Assembly: GCF_019320115.1 (NCBI RefSeq)
Contig: NC_089598.1
Span: forward strand, 28,615,711-28,679,710
From: Miscanthus floridulus
Lineage: Eukaryota; Streptophyta; Magnoliopsida; Poales; Poaceae
DNA: 64,000 nucleotides
Direction: 5' to 3'
Shown here piece by piece: positions 54,680-64,000 of this stretch (its first letter is position 1; every line of letters starts with the position of its first letter). Under the pieces are notes generated by a model, which made no database searches, was not told the origin of the DNA, and worked only from the letters and a program-made list of their open reading frames with translations. Both the position numbers and the translations under genes were made by a program.

Positions 54680-55107
54680 TGTTGGAACCTGATCGGCCAC
54701 AGCCTAGGAGCACGACGGCGGTGGTGATCACAGTGACCACGGCGAGATCAGATTAGATAGAAAACGCACACGAGAAAGATGGAAGTATTTTTCCTTTTTT
54801 TTGCCGCAATTGTCGCAGCTCTCACGGTCCTTTATTCGTGCTATTTATACACATGATGCAGATACAATCTTGGCCTTGATGACCAAGTATCCCCGCGCCA
54901 TACCGTGTGCCGTGCGCGATGTCGTTGCACCGCGACCCGCACTGCGTGCGCACAGCACGCGATATGACGCTGACAACCGGACCGACTCGGGCTGATACAT
55001 GATCTAGCACGCCTCCGATCATGTCCACCCCCTAACTGACTAATGCATGATCTAAACCATAATAGGAAACTAAAGATTACATGACGTGCATTCAGGTTTA
55101 GCTAACA
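54680..55107 (-). mobile_element. Small copia-type solo LTR, TSD GCCCG
   Basis: TGTTGGAACCTGATCGG to TTTAGCTAACA, 428 bp, with GCCCG duplicated exactly at 54675-54679 and 55108-55112. The superfamily is inferred from the TGTT...AACA ends and size. It interrupts the SKIP-like gene just before the SNW region. Confidence 0.85.
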
Positions 55108-55136
55108 GCCCGGCCGGGTCGCCGCCCGTCACCGTG

Positions 55137-56048
55137 ATGCACTCGCCGCCGCGTCCCGTGTCGCTGAAGGACATGTCGAACTGGAAGATGCCGCCCATCG
55201 TTTCGGACTGGAAGAACTCCAGCGGGTACTGCATCCCGCTAGACAAGCGGGTGGCGGCAGACGGTCGGCGGATGCAAGACGTCCAGGTCAGCGACGGCTT
55301 CGCCAGCCTCTCGGAGGCGCTGTACGTCGCGGAGCAGAAGGCCAGGGAGGCCATCCAGATGCGCGTCAAAGTGTTCAAGGAGCTAGGGATGAAGGCGCAG
55401 GAGCAGCGGGGACAAGAGCTGCGTGAGATCGCGAACAGGGCGCGCGCGGACTCCGACGCTGCTGCGGCGCCGCCGGTGGATGCGGAGTTGAGCCAGCAGA
55501 GGATACAGCGCGACATGGTACGCGAGGAGCGGCGGCTGCAGAGGGAGTGTGAGAGGCGGCGGGAGGCGTCAAGCGGCAAGAAGAGCAGGATCACGCGAGA
55601 CAGGGACCGGGACGTCAGTGAGAGGATTGCCCTGGGCATGGCTATCACCGGAGGCGGCGCCGGCGCCGGTGAGCTCGCCTACGACGAGCGGCTGTTCAAC
55701 CAGGACGCGGGGATGGACTCCGGGTTCGCCGCGGATGACCAGTACAACGTCTACTCGGGGAGGCTCTTCGCCGTGCAGCCGGCGCTGTCGATGCTCTACA
55801 GGCCCAACAAGCACGGTGACTCTGATGTATACGGCGGTGCGGATGAGCAGCATATCGAGAAGAGAACTAGGACGAGCAGGTTCAAACCTGACAAGGTGTT
55901 CTCTGGCGCTCCGGCGGAACGGCTGGCCGTCGGCAAGAGGGACAGGCCGGTTGAGTTCGATATGCCTGAGGAGTGTGGAGAAGCCGATGATCCCTTCGTC
56001 GAACTTGATCAGTACATGGCTAAGGTGAAAGAGGGGAAGAAACATTGA
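55137..56048 (+). CDS. Open C-terminal half of the SKIP-like gene
   Basis: 303 codons from the first in-frame ATG after the LTR. The SNW-domain centre has SPPRPVSLKD, SNWKMPPIVSDWKN (usual SNWKN appears as SDWKN), GYCIPLDKR and VQVSDGFASLSEALYVAEQK. A charged coiled coil (about residues 75-165, RRLQRECERRRE) follows, then RDRDVSERIALGMA, the YDERLFNQ region and an acidic end with DDPFVELDQYM. The absence of stops over 900 bp contrasts with the broken N-terminal half. Whether it is transcribed, perhaps from the LTR side, is unknown. Confidence 0.6.
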   Translation: MHSPPRPVSLKDMSNWKMPPIVSDWKNSSGYCIPLDKRVAADGRRMQDVQVSDGFASLSEALYVAEQKAREAIQMRVKVFKELGMKAQEQRGQELREIANRARADSDAAAAPPVDAELSQQRIQRDMVREERRLQRECERRREASSGKKSRITRDRDRDVSERIALGMAITGGGAGAGELAYDERLFNQDAGMDSGFAADDQYNVYSGRLFAVQPALSMLYRPNKHGDSDVYGGADEQHIEKRTRTSRFKPDKVFSGAPAERLAVGKRDRPVEFDMPEECGEADDPFVELDQYMAKVKEGKKH

Positions 56049-56869
56049 GAAGATAGTAAATAGCTAGCGCCCCTATGCTATGAACTAGCTAGAGCTATGC
56101 TTCAGGTGAAACATGCGATTTTGTTGTTTATATGATCTTGGGTCAACCGTTTGGCTGAAATTCTGTTAGGCTCTCTGCTTGTTTTGGTAAAATTGGTCTT
56201 GATAGTTCACGGATTTTTCGGTTCTTTTACGCCCGTAGTTCTGCATTTAGGGCATGACCTTGTCCATATACATTGCAACAAGACAAATGTTTAAAAAGTT
56301 TTACAGCCTCGAAATGACCTGCGGGCATCCGTTGATAACCAAAACTCCAAAAGCATATCGAACTCATAGTATCTCATACATACTTGATTTTTCTTCTTTC
56401 AGATGTTTTGATGACTTCGTAATTTTGAGTTGTAGCGTGTTTCAATGGTCTTTTATTTTCAAAAATAGTCCTCTTTTAGCGAGCCATGAACTTGCCCATC
56501 TAAAGATGCAAAAAAAAATTCTCATCAAACATAGAACTATCATGCCCGTTTAGATCCTTGAAATTGGAATTCATTCTAATAATCTTAATTTAGGTATAGG
56601 TTAATTAAGCTAATATGATTGTATGAGAAATATATTTGTATATATACTATTGTTGGCCATACGAGAGGGAACCGAAGAGCGTGCTATAAGTTTGTAAAGT
56701 AGAAACATAAAATGGTGATCTATAGAATCAATTTTCATCTCCCACCCAATAAATTTGACATAGGCATATAGTGAATATAGAATGTTAAATTCCAAGCCAA
56801 ACAACCTAGTTCATTAAGTAGATCCCAATTCCTCCAAAATAAAAGGATCCAAATGGCCTATTAGGGTGT
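56049..56869. other. 3' flank of the SKIP pseudogene, no gene recognised
   Basis: The first 200 bp may be the former 3' UTR. The remainder is AT-rich with short frames only. Confidence 0.4.
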
Positions 56870-57170
56870 TTAGTTTGAGTAATCACTCCATCCTAAATAA
56901 GGTGATGCATTATGAGTCCATTCCTCAAATTTGGACGAATGACTTCATTCCTCTTATTAATTTGGGAGGAATGAGGTGACGATGACGGACTTCATTCCAT
57001 TTCACAAAAAAAAAAAAGAGGAGTGAGCAAACACATATGTGTCGAAAAAAAAGTAGTTTACGAGGAATGAGTTGATGATAAATCAATCTATTTTATTCCA
57101 CCAACCACACAAAAACTGAGAAGTGAGTAAACGTTGGATTAACTCATTCTACTAACCAAACATATATGTG
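56870..57170. mobile_element. Tourist-like MITE, eroded
   Basis: It begins GGGTGTTTAGTTTGAG after TTA and ends with ...CTAACCAAACAT, the inverted layout of Tourist/PIF-type elements (GGTGTTTGGTTT ends, TTA target). Internal blocks ATTCCTC/GAGGAAT pair across the centre. The right terminus is degraded. Confidence 0.5.
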
Positions 57171-57894
57171 TCGTTTTGTTTAAAAAAACATATATGTGTC
57201 GTTGTATAAAGAAAATAGCAGCAGTCTAAATACAATGTCGGATCCTCAACTCGGGTTAGTTTTTTTTGTTGTTGTTACAATCAGCGGTTACCATCAATCT
57301 TTTCCCTTCCGTACCAACTCTTGTAGTAAAAAAAAGAACAAGACAAAAGTTTAGAGAAAAGCAATGGCCTCTCTCACTCTTTCGATGTTGCAATATCTGA
57401 ATTGGTACTCGGTAATGCTACAAAACATAAGTCAGAATCTTAAAAATATCAGATGCTCTGCTCCGCACTGGCTTCAGCACATCGATTGGCCCAACATGCT
57501 CATCTACGCTCTCTCATCTATCTACTCCATCTACACTGAGACAGCCGACAGAAATCCCCAACTCCTCGCTTCGCTCGTCGCGGCTCACCGTGACGTCCGC
57601 TCGGCCCAAGTTGCCTCGCGGCGGCGCCCCAATCTCGCATCAAGCCGCGCCACATCTGCCGCCGTGCCCACTCCGCTTCATCGTGTCGTGCCCGGTCCCC
57701 GCCCCTACGCGTCGTGCCTTGTCCCTCGCCACATCGAGGTGTTGCCAATGCCGCCGTTCCCCACCATGAGGTTGTGCCACTGTCGATGCCGGCGCCGCCG
57801 AGACGTTCAGCCTCAGTTCGCGACATCACGAGATCCAGAGTGGCCAGATCCAGAGCGGGCTTCTCTGGTTGCAGCTCGTGCTCCCTTCCTTCCT
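57171..57894. other. AT-rich then GC-rich stretch flanking the AACAT array, no gene
   Basis: 57364-58041 is open for 225 codons on the plus strand, but the composition is low-complexity and the frame runs into the repeat array, so I do not call a gene. Confidence 0.4.
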
Positions 57895-58290
57895 CGGATG
57901 TTGCAAGCGTGTGTTGCAAGCGTATGTTTCAAGTGTTTCATATGCATGTTGCAAGTGTTTTATGTGGATGTTGCAAAAATAGATCGAGATGTTGCCTATG
58001 TTGCAATGGCTATACACGTATGTTGCAAGCGTCTGTTCTAAATGTTTCAGCTGTTTAAGACGGATGTTGCACGTGTTTTATCTGAGTGTTGTATATGTTT
58101 CACGCTTATGGTGCAATTGTTTCATTTCGATGTTGCATATGTTTTCACATATATGTTACAAATGTTTTTCATCTAGATGTTGCATATGTTTTGAATGGCT
58201 ACACACGTGTTTCCCTCATATTTTCAGACGTATGTTGCAAATATTTTCTCTAGATGTTGTAAAAGTAGATCTGATGATGCACATGTTAAA
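57895..58290 (-). repeat. Degenerate 'GTTGCAAGTGTTTCAT' array, inverted relative to 52390
   Basis: Imperfect reiterations of GATGTTGCAAGCGT and AGTGTTTCAT. The right edge, GTAAAAGTAGATCTGATGATG, is the inverted counterpart of the left edge of the 52390 array. This is a third locus of the family, with 4972. Confidence 0.65.
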
Positions 58291-58897
58291 GCGGACCCAT
58301 CTGTTGCAAGCTGCTGGGCCCGCCTGCATGCGCGTGGGCGTGGAGGGGACGCGAGCGGCAGCGTGGGAAACCGTGAGGGTGCAGATCGAGACAAAAGCAT
58401 GAGACATGGAGCGGGCACGAAAGACGGAGCAGTGTCGGATCCCACGTGAAGCAGACATGCGCGTGGGCATCCAGACGTGTGGGCGCTGATCTTTCCGTTT
58501 GCTCTACGGTTTCCTAATTCCTACTGGGCTTCTGGGCGAGCTATGGACGTTGATGACTTTTTTAGTCTCTGTCTATCTAATAATTTGGTCAGACCGATAA
58601 TATGGGCTCTGTCCAATATCCTCCAGTGGGGCAGGGCCCGAAGGAGCCCAGACACCGCCCCCACCGTATTCGATTTCGATGGAATGGAAGCGAACCGGAT
58701 CGCACTTGCCCGTTGTCATTGCAGCGCCGCGTGCCGCGTGCGAGCTGCGACTTTGCTCCAACAAGGAACTGAAACGGGTTGACCCCCCACCACACGACTA
58801 GTCGCCAATCCCACGCACGCTCTGCGACGCGCAACCCCATTTCCCCACTCCCCCGCTTCCGTTTCCTCGGACCCACCACTGCGCCCACATCCCTCAG
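58291..58897. other. Flank of the array and upstream region of the GRAM gene
   Basis: GC-rich to 58500, then mixed sequence. A C-rich pyrimidine stretch (about 58835-58870) precedes the start codon, typical of a plant leader. No clear TATA box. The promoter must lie within about 600 bp of repeat-derived DNA or overlap it. Confidence 0.4.
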
Positions 58898-61874
58898 ATG
58901 CAGCCGCCGCCCGCCGAGATGCACCCCGCCGTCGACGCCGCTGCCTCCGCCTCCACCGCGCCGGCCGACACCACCGCCAGCGCCGCCGTCCCCGCATCCG
59001 ATCCATCGCCGCCCCCGCCGGCGCCGGCGGCTGAGAAGGTCGATCCGCCGCCCCCGCCGGCTCCCAAGACGGTCACCTGGAGCGAGAAGCTCACGTCCGA
59101 CTCGCCGACGCACGTGCATGCCGCCGCCGCCGCGGAGTCCAGCCAGTACATGTCCCACGGGCCCGCATCCTCCTCGTCTAAGGGTTAAAAAAACCCCGCT
59201 AGCTCGACGCCTCGCACCTAGCTTTGCGGCTGTATTGCTCTTTTACCTGGAGTAGATTCCTTTTTTTTGTTTCTGATTTTACTGTGTATTGGCCCATTAT
59301 CAGGCGCCGTGGAGGCGATGAGGGAGACGCTGTCGAGGTGGGGGAAGTCTTGTGGGGAGACCACCAAGATGGTCGAGAGCCTCAGCCGCGACACGTGGCA
59401 ACACTGTAAGATCTCAGCAGTCAGCACCCCTGCTAAGTGATAGTAGGGTCTTTCCCTTTCCTTCTAAGAGTCCAATGTGTTCGTTTCTTTGCGTGATTCA
59501 TTCCTTGAGCTGCACGGATTGGTAGGATGCACTAGCTTTCTAAGGATCAAAGGAAAGAATCGCCACATATAAAGTTGCAAATGTAAAGTGAAAGCTGTGC
59601 TAGACACCTTTTGAGAATTATGGTGGGGATTGTAGAGCTGGGGAAGCAGGATATTTGAACCTTTGGCCCAACATTTTGGTGTAGCTTTACGTATGCTTTA
59701 TGCCTTGTTGGCTAAGTATCTTCATAAGTTTACTTTCTTTTAAAACAATTCTTTAAGCCCTGTTACCCAAGAACCTGTAATTCTACTGATGATCTTGTTG
59801 ATCTGTCTTAGACATTCATTAGTCACAGCATGTTATCTGGCATGTAGTGTGCTGAATCATTTGTGGGGAGACAAGAAACTTATTTTTCATCTTCAGTTCA
59901 ACTGATTCACGTGCTTCTCTCCTAACTTAACTGGATGGTGTCTCTACAGACTGAATGTTCACAAGTGCATGTGTAAACTTGTCTCTGCTTGCACACCAAA
60001 TCCCTTACAGGAATAAACACAAACATCTTTGGACAGATCTTACAACAGTAAGATTTGCCATTACCTTTTAGGTATCAATTGATTAGGGCTTTTGGCTAAA
60101 TACCTATTTTCATAGAACTTGTGATGGCCAAGTTTCTTGCAGTCGACCTGTTAGAACGTTGAACTCTGGTTGTCGTTGGAACTCCCATCCAACCCAAGTT
60201 TGAAGCACGGCACCTCTTAAGACAAAGCCAGGCTGGAGTCCCCCACGTTGTGCTGTACTTCAATGGGACTTTCATGATCAAACTTCAAATTATTGAAAAA
60301 CTGAGTATAGATGTAGATCATAGGCTGTGATATAGATCTTCCAAGAATTTGGCTATTGTTCCAAGTAAATGTCCTCACTGGTGTGTGTAGGTACTGTAGC
60401 CATCCACCTTATTTACTCCAAATCAGTAAAATTGTCAATATGAAGTGACATTTGGCTGATAATTGATAGCCAACCCACAAGATCCTCTATTAACTTTCAA
60501 ATCTAATAGATCATAGGCTGTGATATAGATCTTCCAAGAATTTGGCTATTGTTCCAAGTAAATGTCCTCACTGGTGTGTGTAGGTACTGTAGCCATCCAC
60601 CTTATTTACTTCAAATCAGTAAAATTGTCAATATGAAGTGACATTTGGCTGATAATTGATAGCCAACCCACAAGATCCTCTATTAACTTTCAAATCTAAT
60701 TGAAGACGTGGGAAATAAACTTAATATCTTCCGTCTATTAACATGGTTTCCCCTTCGCCTGACAATATGCCATTTTCCTTAACAGTCAAAACTGGACCTA
60801 GTTTTACTGAAGCTGCTATGGGACGCCTAGCACAAGGGACTAAAGTTTTAGCAGAAGGAGGCTATGAAAAAATATTTAAGCAGACCTTCGAAGTTCTTCC
60901 AGATGAGCAGCTGAAAATATGCTATGCGTGCTATCTCTCAACATCAGCAGGTCCTGTCATGGGAGTCTTATATATTTCTACAGTGAAGATTGCTTTCTGC
61001 AGTGACAATCCTCTGTCATACAAAGCTGGAAATAAAACTGAATGGAGTTACTACAAGGTAAGGGTTACTCCCTTCTTAGCATCTAGTTATCACTATTGAA
61101 ATTAATCTTCCTTTTGCACATCAGTTTACCATATTTTTGACTGGTTTGATTTCTATAATTCATCATTGTTAGTTTCCTGTAGATTTAAAAATTTAGCTTA
61201 CTACGTGAGAATAGGTAAACTTATTTTTTAGCAATCACTGGTGAAAATGACATTGGATTTGAGGATGAGAATAGTGATGCTCTTCAGTTCCATTCCATAT
61301 ATAAATTATAAACAAAAAAGGAGACAACTGCAGTCTGGTTAGTTTGCAAGCCTTACACATTTGGGATAAATTTTAGATTGAATCATAAAAGAAGTGCACT
61401 GGTAACTACAAGTTGATTCTATGCTCACAAAGTCACAAGGCTTATGTTACCATCTCTCTACCGAAGACATGTTCTAACTCTAACAATGATGCTTTCCCTG
61501 TCCTGGGATGAAACTAGGTTGAATGCTGAAGCACTAATTGTCACTTAAGAAGATGCATGTTAATGTCACACCTAACTTGGATCTTTTGTCAGCTTGATCC
61601 ATTTTAATGTTCAATTATCAGTAGGACTTTAATTAAACAGATGACTGTGTTCAATAAAAATGTTTTCTTCACTTTCCAAAAACAGGTAGTCATTCCTCTT
61701 CACCAGCTAAGAGCAGCTAATCCTTCAGTAAGCAAAGTAAATCCTGCCGAGAAGTACATTCAGGTCGTTTCCGTTGAAGGCCATGAATTCTGGTTCATGG
61801 GTTTTCTAATGTACGACAAGGCTGCAGCCAGTCTTCAAGAAGCCTTGGCTAGTGCTCGTGAGTTGCAACCGTAA
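58898..61874 (+). CDS. GEM: GEM-like GRAM-domain protein
   Basis: Four exons: 58898-59183, 59304-59405, 60786-61057 and 61686-61874, all with GT-AG borders and matching phases, giving 282 residues, normal for the family. The N-terminus is Ala/Pro-rich and disordered, then [13 protein letters not shown] and [13 protein letters not shown]. Exon 2 gives [14 protein letters not shown] and [12 protein letters not shown]. The GRAM domain (about residues 150-275) includes [44 protein letters not shown] and WSYYK|VVIPL, ending with [22 protein letters not shown] domains bind membranes or phosphoinositides. Arabidopsis GEM and its relatives act in epidermal patterning and ABA/seed responses; a role here is by homology only. 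It is the only host gene in the window without visible damage. Confidence 0.93.
60316..60701. repeat. 193 bp tandem duplication in intron 2 of the GRAM gene
   Basis: Unit 1 (60316-60508) and unit 2 (60509-60701) start GATCATAGGCTGTGATATAG. I noticed only one internal difference (TACTCCAAATC vs TACTTCAAATC), so the duplication is recent. It ends about 85 bp before exon 3. Confidence 0.92.
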
Positions 61875-62277
61875 AGACACGAGTTTTCCGGTTGCATTTG
61901 TTTCCACATCTCGAGTTCAGGCTGGGTCGCTGGGATTCCTTAGCTTCTGAGTGTCTCCTGTTTCAGATCCTTTTAGCTGAAGCTTTTGACACGGTACACT
62001 CACTAGCTTGCATACGTGTCAGAAATGTCTGTTATTCCTGTCAATGTTGTAATCATGAGATATATATGGAAAAACACTGCCGCTGTCCATTTTGAATGCA
62101 TGCCAAACATTTAAATGTGACAGAACTAATGTGGGAACTTGATTATCAAGGGCCTAGAAAAGATGGAGGGAACTGGAGGTCAAAGGAAAACAAACGGTTG
62201 TTGATGTGTTACTTTTCTGTCGAGTGACAGGGAACCAGGATTTTAAATGTTTCCCTGCATTCAAGTCATTATATTTA
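61875..62277 (+). other. 3' UTR and flank of the GRAM gene
   Basis: TGTTGTAATC at about 62044 is a plausible near-upstream element, but I see no canonical AATAAA. No other feature before the MULE-like element. Confidence 0.4.
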
Positions 62278-63672
62278 GGGAGAATTATCTATTTGGTACT
62301 GAAACAAATTAGTGTTTTGTATTTGCCACTAAAAAATTTGAACTTTCTTATCTGGCACCTAGTTGAAATTTGCTTTCGTAAATGGCACGTGATTGGCCTG
62401 CTGTTGGAAGATATTGATTTTAGAAGATGGTTGTTTGTTTGATGCAAAATGAAATATTCATATTTACATGTGATTGGCCTGCTGTTGGGTTCGTGCACGT
62501 GGTTGCTGGAGAGGTGTTTCGTGCTTGCTGGCTCTAAACGGGCTTTGGTCTTTTGGTCTTGGGCCCGTAGGAACACAATAGAGGGAGAGGGGTACGGAAC
62601 ACAGAAAGGGACAGAGCAAGGGCGTCGTCATGCTCCTCGGCTGCTGGAGCTCGGCTAGCGGGTGATTTCGGCCACCATTCTCGAATCTAAGGGCATGGGG
62701 AGGGAGAGGAGAGGTAGGTGATTCACGTAGGCTAGCTACCTCGGTCGATTGCAGCGCGGGGAGGGAAATCGACGGGCACTCTCTTTGTGCAAGGACAGAG
62801 GAGGAAGAAGATGAGCGAGGGGTGGGTGGCTGCGGAGCTGAGCGGCTCGGCGTGGTTGGCGTGGTGGAGAGTCAAGAGGCGAGAGGGGCGCCCCTTGTAT
62901 AAGCAGCTGGAGGAGCGGGCTCAACACCACGGCATGGCCGCGACAGAGCTAGCATGCGGAGGACGGGCGACGTGCGTGGCGCAGCTGACGCCTGTGCAGC
63001 GCGGCGTGGGGTAGTAGCTTTGCAGAGCTACGGAACAAGGCAAGCAGCGGGTGGCTATGGCGCTGAGGCGACAACCGCGTTGACGGTGCAGCGGAAGCCT
63101 GGGCAGCGCGGCGTGCGTGGCGTAGTTATACCTTGCTGCTCTCCCTCTCGCCCGCTGTTATACCTTTGCTCGCTGCGCCACGCGCTCGCCATTGCCGCGC
63201 TCAAGCTCCGCCACCGTGTTAACAGCTGCTCGCACGGCCACAACCATCTCCGACGCCACCACCCCAGGTCGCGGCTCGTCGAGGAGCCTCGCTAGCCGGC
63301 TGCGGTAGGCCGCGGCTCGTCGAGCAGAGGTCGGGGGTGGCCTCCCGCAGGGTGGCCTGCTCGCGCTCCGGCCGTGGAGCCAGGGCAGCCTCGCACAGTG
63401 GCACAACAGAGCCGGGGAAGAAGGGGAAGAAGGTCGCGATATCTGGATTCTAGGGTCTCAGTCAAATTTCAGTCTTACAGAGGGTTACATTGGACATAGG
63501 GAGAAAAAACTGACACGGTCAAATCAGTCAATTAACAGATGACCAATGAAAATGGACGGCAGTGCCATTTAAGAAAGGAAATTTTAACTTGATGTCAAAT
63601 AGGAAAGTTTAAATTTTTTAGTACCACATATAAAACACTGATTTGTTTCAGTGCCAAATAGATAATTCTCCC
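62278..63672. mobile_element. MULE-like element with about 110 bp inverted repeats
   Basis: The ends read GGGAGAATTATCTATTTGG on both strands, and similarity continues for about 110 bp (62278-62388 and 63562-63672). No transposase. The interior (about 62600-63430) is GC-rich with overlapping frames on both strands, possibly captured genic DNA, but I recognise no gene. TGATTGGCCTGCTGTTGG is repeated at about 62389 and 62470. A clear 9 bp duplication was not found, and the right flank is rearranged. Confidence 0.7.
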
Positions 63673-64000
63673 ATGGAAGCTTCGGTGACGGTGAGGCGTG
63701 AGCCGCTTGTCGCCATGACCGTTGTCGCCAACGCTGGTATCATGGTTAAAGGTTAATGGATTGCATTAAAGGTTAATGGAAGCTTCGGTGACGGTGAGGC
63801 GTGAGAACTTTTATTGGCTGACATTCATACTCTCCTCCCGTCGCTTGTTCGGTCCTGGTTTTTGAGGTAGCCATACGAGGAGAAAGCAAGAGGGACGGAG
63901 GATGTGAAAGTGGGGAGGATGTGAAAGTGGTTAGATGACAAGGGATCAGATACGACGTAATGAACTCAATGCCATTGAGGAGTGGCGTGAGGTGGAGCAA
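63673..64000. repeat. Right flank with a 30 bp direct repeat
   Basis: A 30 bp stretch starting ATGGAAGCTTCGGTGACGG stands at 63673-63702 and again at 63776-63805, and AAAGGTTAATGGA occurs at 63748 and 63768. The first copy abuts the MULE-like element exactly. No gene is recognised to the window end. Confidence 0.6.

Larger units (their letters stand above)
53641..56048 (+). pseudogene. SKIP: SNW/SKIP-family pseudogene, broken by two retroelement pieces
   Basis: The N-terminal part (53641-54165) reads MYGCDVARDPVTMLAKPVPP through VLAVTVDARGRVVF to PTLVKYSRR, the start of plant SKIP, with in-frame TAG at 53734, 53788 and 54000. A copia fragment (54151-54541) then intervenes, SKIP resumes with VFNSGAG- and HRRRRVPRP-like sequence in shifted frames, a 428 bp solo LTR (54680-55107) follows, and the C-terminal half is open to 56048. 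SKIP proteins join the spliceosome and act as transcriptional co-regulators; intact plant proteins are about 600 residues. The absence of introns could reflect a retrocopy or an intronless parent. The full protein cannot be made. Confidence 0.85.

Noticed and set aside
55070..56045. Minus-strand frames of 192 and 158 codons opposite the SKIP C-terminal half
   Set aside because: Antisense of a GC-rich coding sequence with no recognisable domain; the plus strand has clear SKIP homology.
57364..58041. A 225-codon plus-strand frame
   Set aside because: It runs from AT-rich flank through GC-rich DNA into the GTTGCAA array; no domain is visible.

Overview
The window is nuclear DNA from a large, repeat-rich plant genome. 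I infer a grass, most likely of the Saccharum/Sorghum/Miscanthus type. The reasons are the Sirevirus-type copia LTRs, Athila-like gypsy remnants, grass-style MITEs, GC-rich first exons and small plant introns. I could run no search, so the species is inference. Most of the 64 kb is transposable elements. I recognise two host genes (a D-type cyclin with one damaged exon and an apparently intact GRAM-domain gene), one host pseudogene (SNW/SKIP), and captured fragments of two more genes.

Layout. 1-31639 is a stack of retroelements. It begins with a broken Athila-like gypsy gag region that occurs twice and is split by a solo LTR (1755-4035). Then comes a four-level nest: a minus-strand copia LTR (5260-5497 plus 29836-31639) was entered by a minus-strand Athila-like gypsy element (5498-29835, target duplication CTAAC). 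That was entered by a plus-strand Sirevirus-like copia element (8768-26166, CACAC/CACGC). Each LTR of the Sirevirus was then entered by a different solo LTR (9724-14466 and 22731-25048, the latter with CTTGT). The Sirevirus keeps a long gag frame, but pol carries at least six in-frame stops, one of them at the integrase catalytic glutamate codon.

31640-36592 holds the D-type cyclin gene (six exons, 31826-34579). A MITE occupies the start of its third exon, a non-LTR retroposon sits in its last intron, and a Pack-MULE (34696-36582, about 135 bp terminal inverted repeats and a 10 bp target duplication) lies in its probable 3' UTR. The Pack-MULE carries a cytochrome P450 fragment on the plus strand and a DUF2828-type fragment on the minus strand. 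36593-39587 has no gene I recognise, only MITEs.

39588-45240 is a second nest: a Stowaway-like MITE split by an RTE-type LINE (39701-45101, 17 bp target duplication), which was itself split by a hAT-type MITE (39965-40487) and a solo Sirevirus-like LTR (43004-44931). Further LINE fragments and another solo LTR (48656-50610, GATGG) follow. 53641-56048 is an SNW/SKIP pseudogene broken by a captured copia fragment and a 428 bp solo LTR, with its C-terminal half still open.

58898-61874 is a four-exon GEM-like GRAM-domain gene, the only fully intact host gene here. It has a 193 bp tandem duplication in intron 2 and is followed by a MULE-like element with about 110 bp inverted repeats.

The genes do not form a functional unit. 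The coherent story is insertion history: precise junctions let the order of events be read. Sirevirus-like LTRs share ends and body but carry different clusters of short inverted motifs in the region upstream of the TATA box. I found no convincing new biological system; the swapped U3 motif clusters and the MITE-altered cyclin exon are the most interesting leads.
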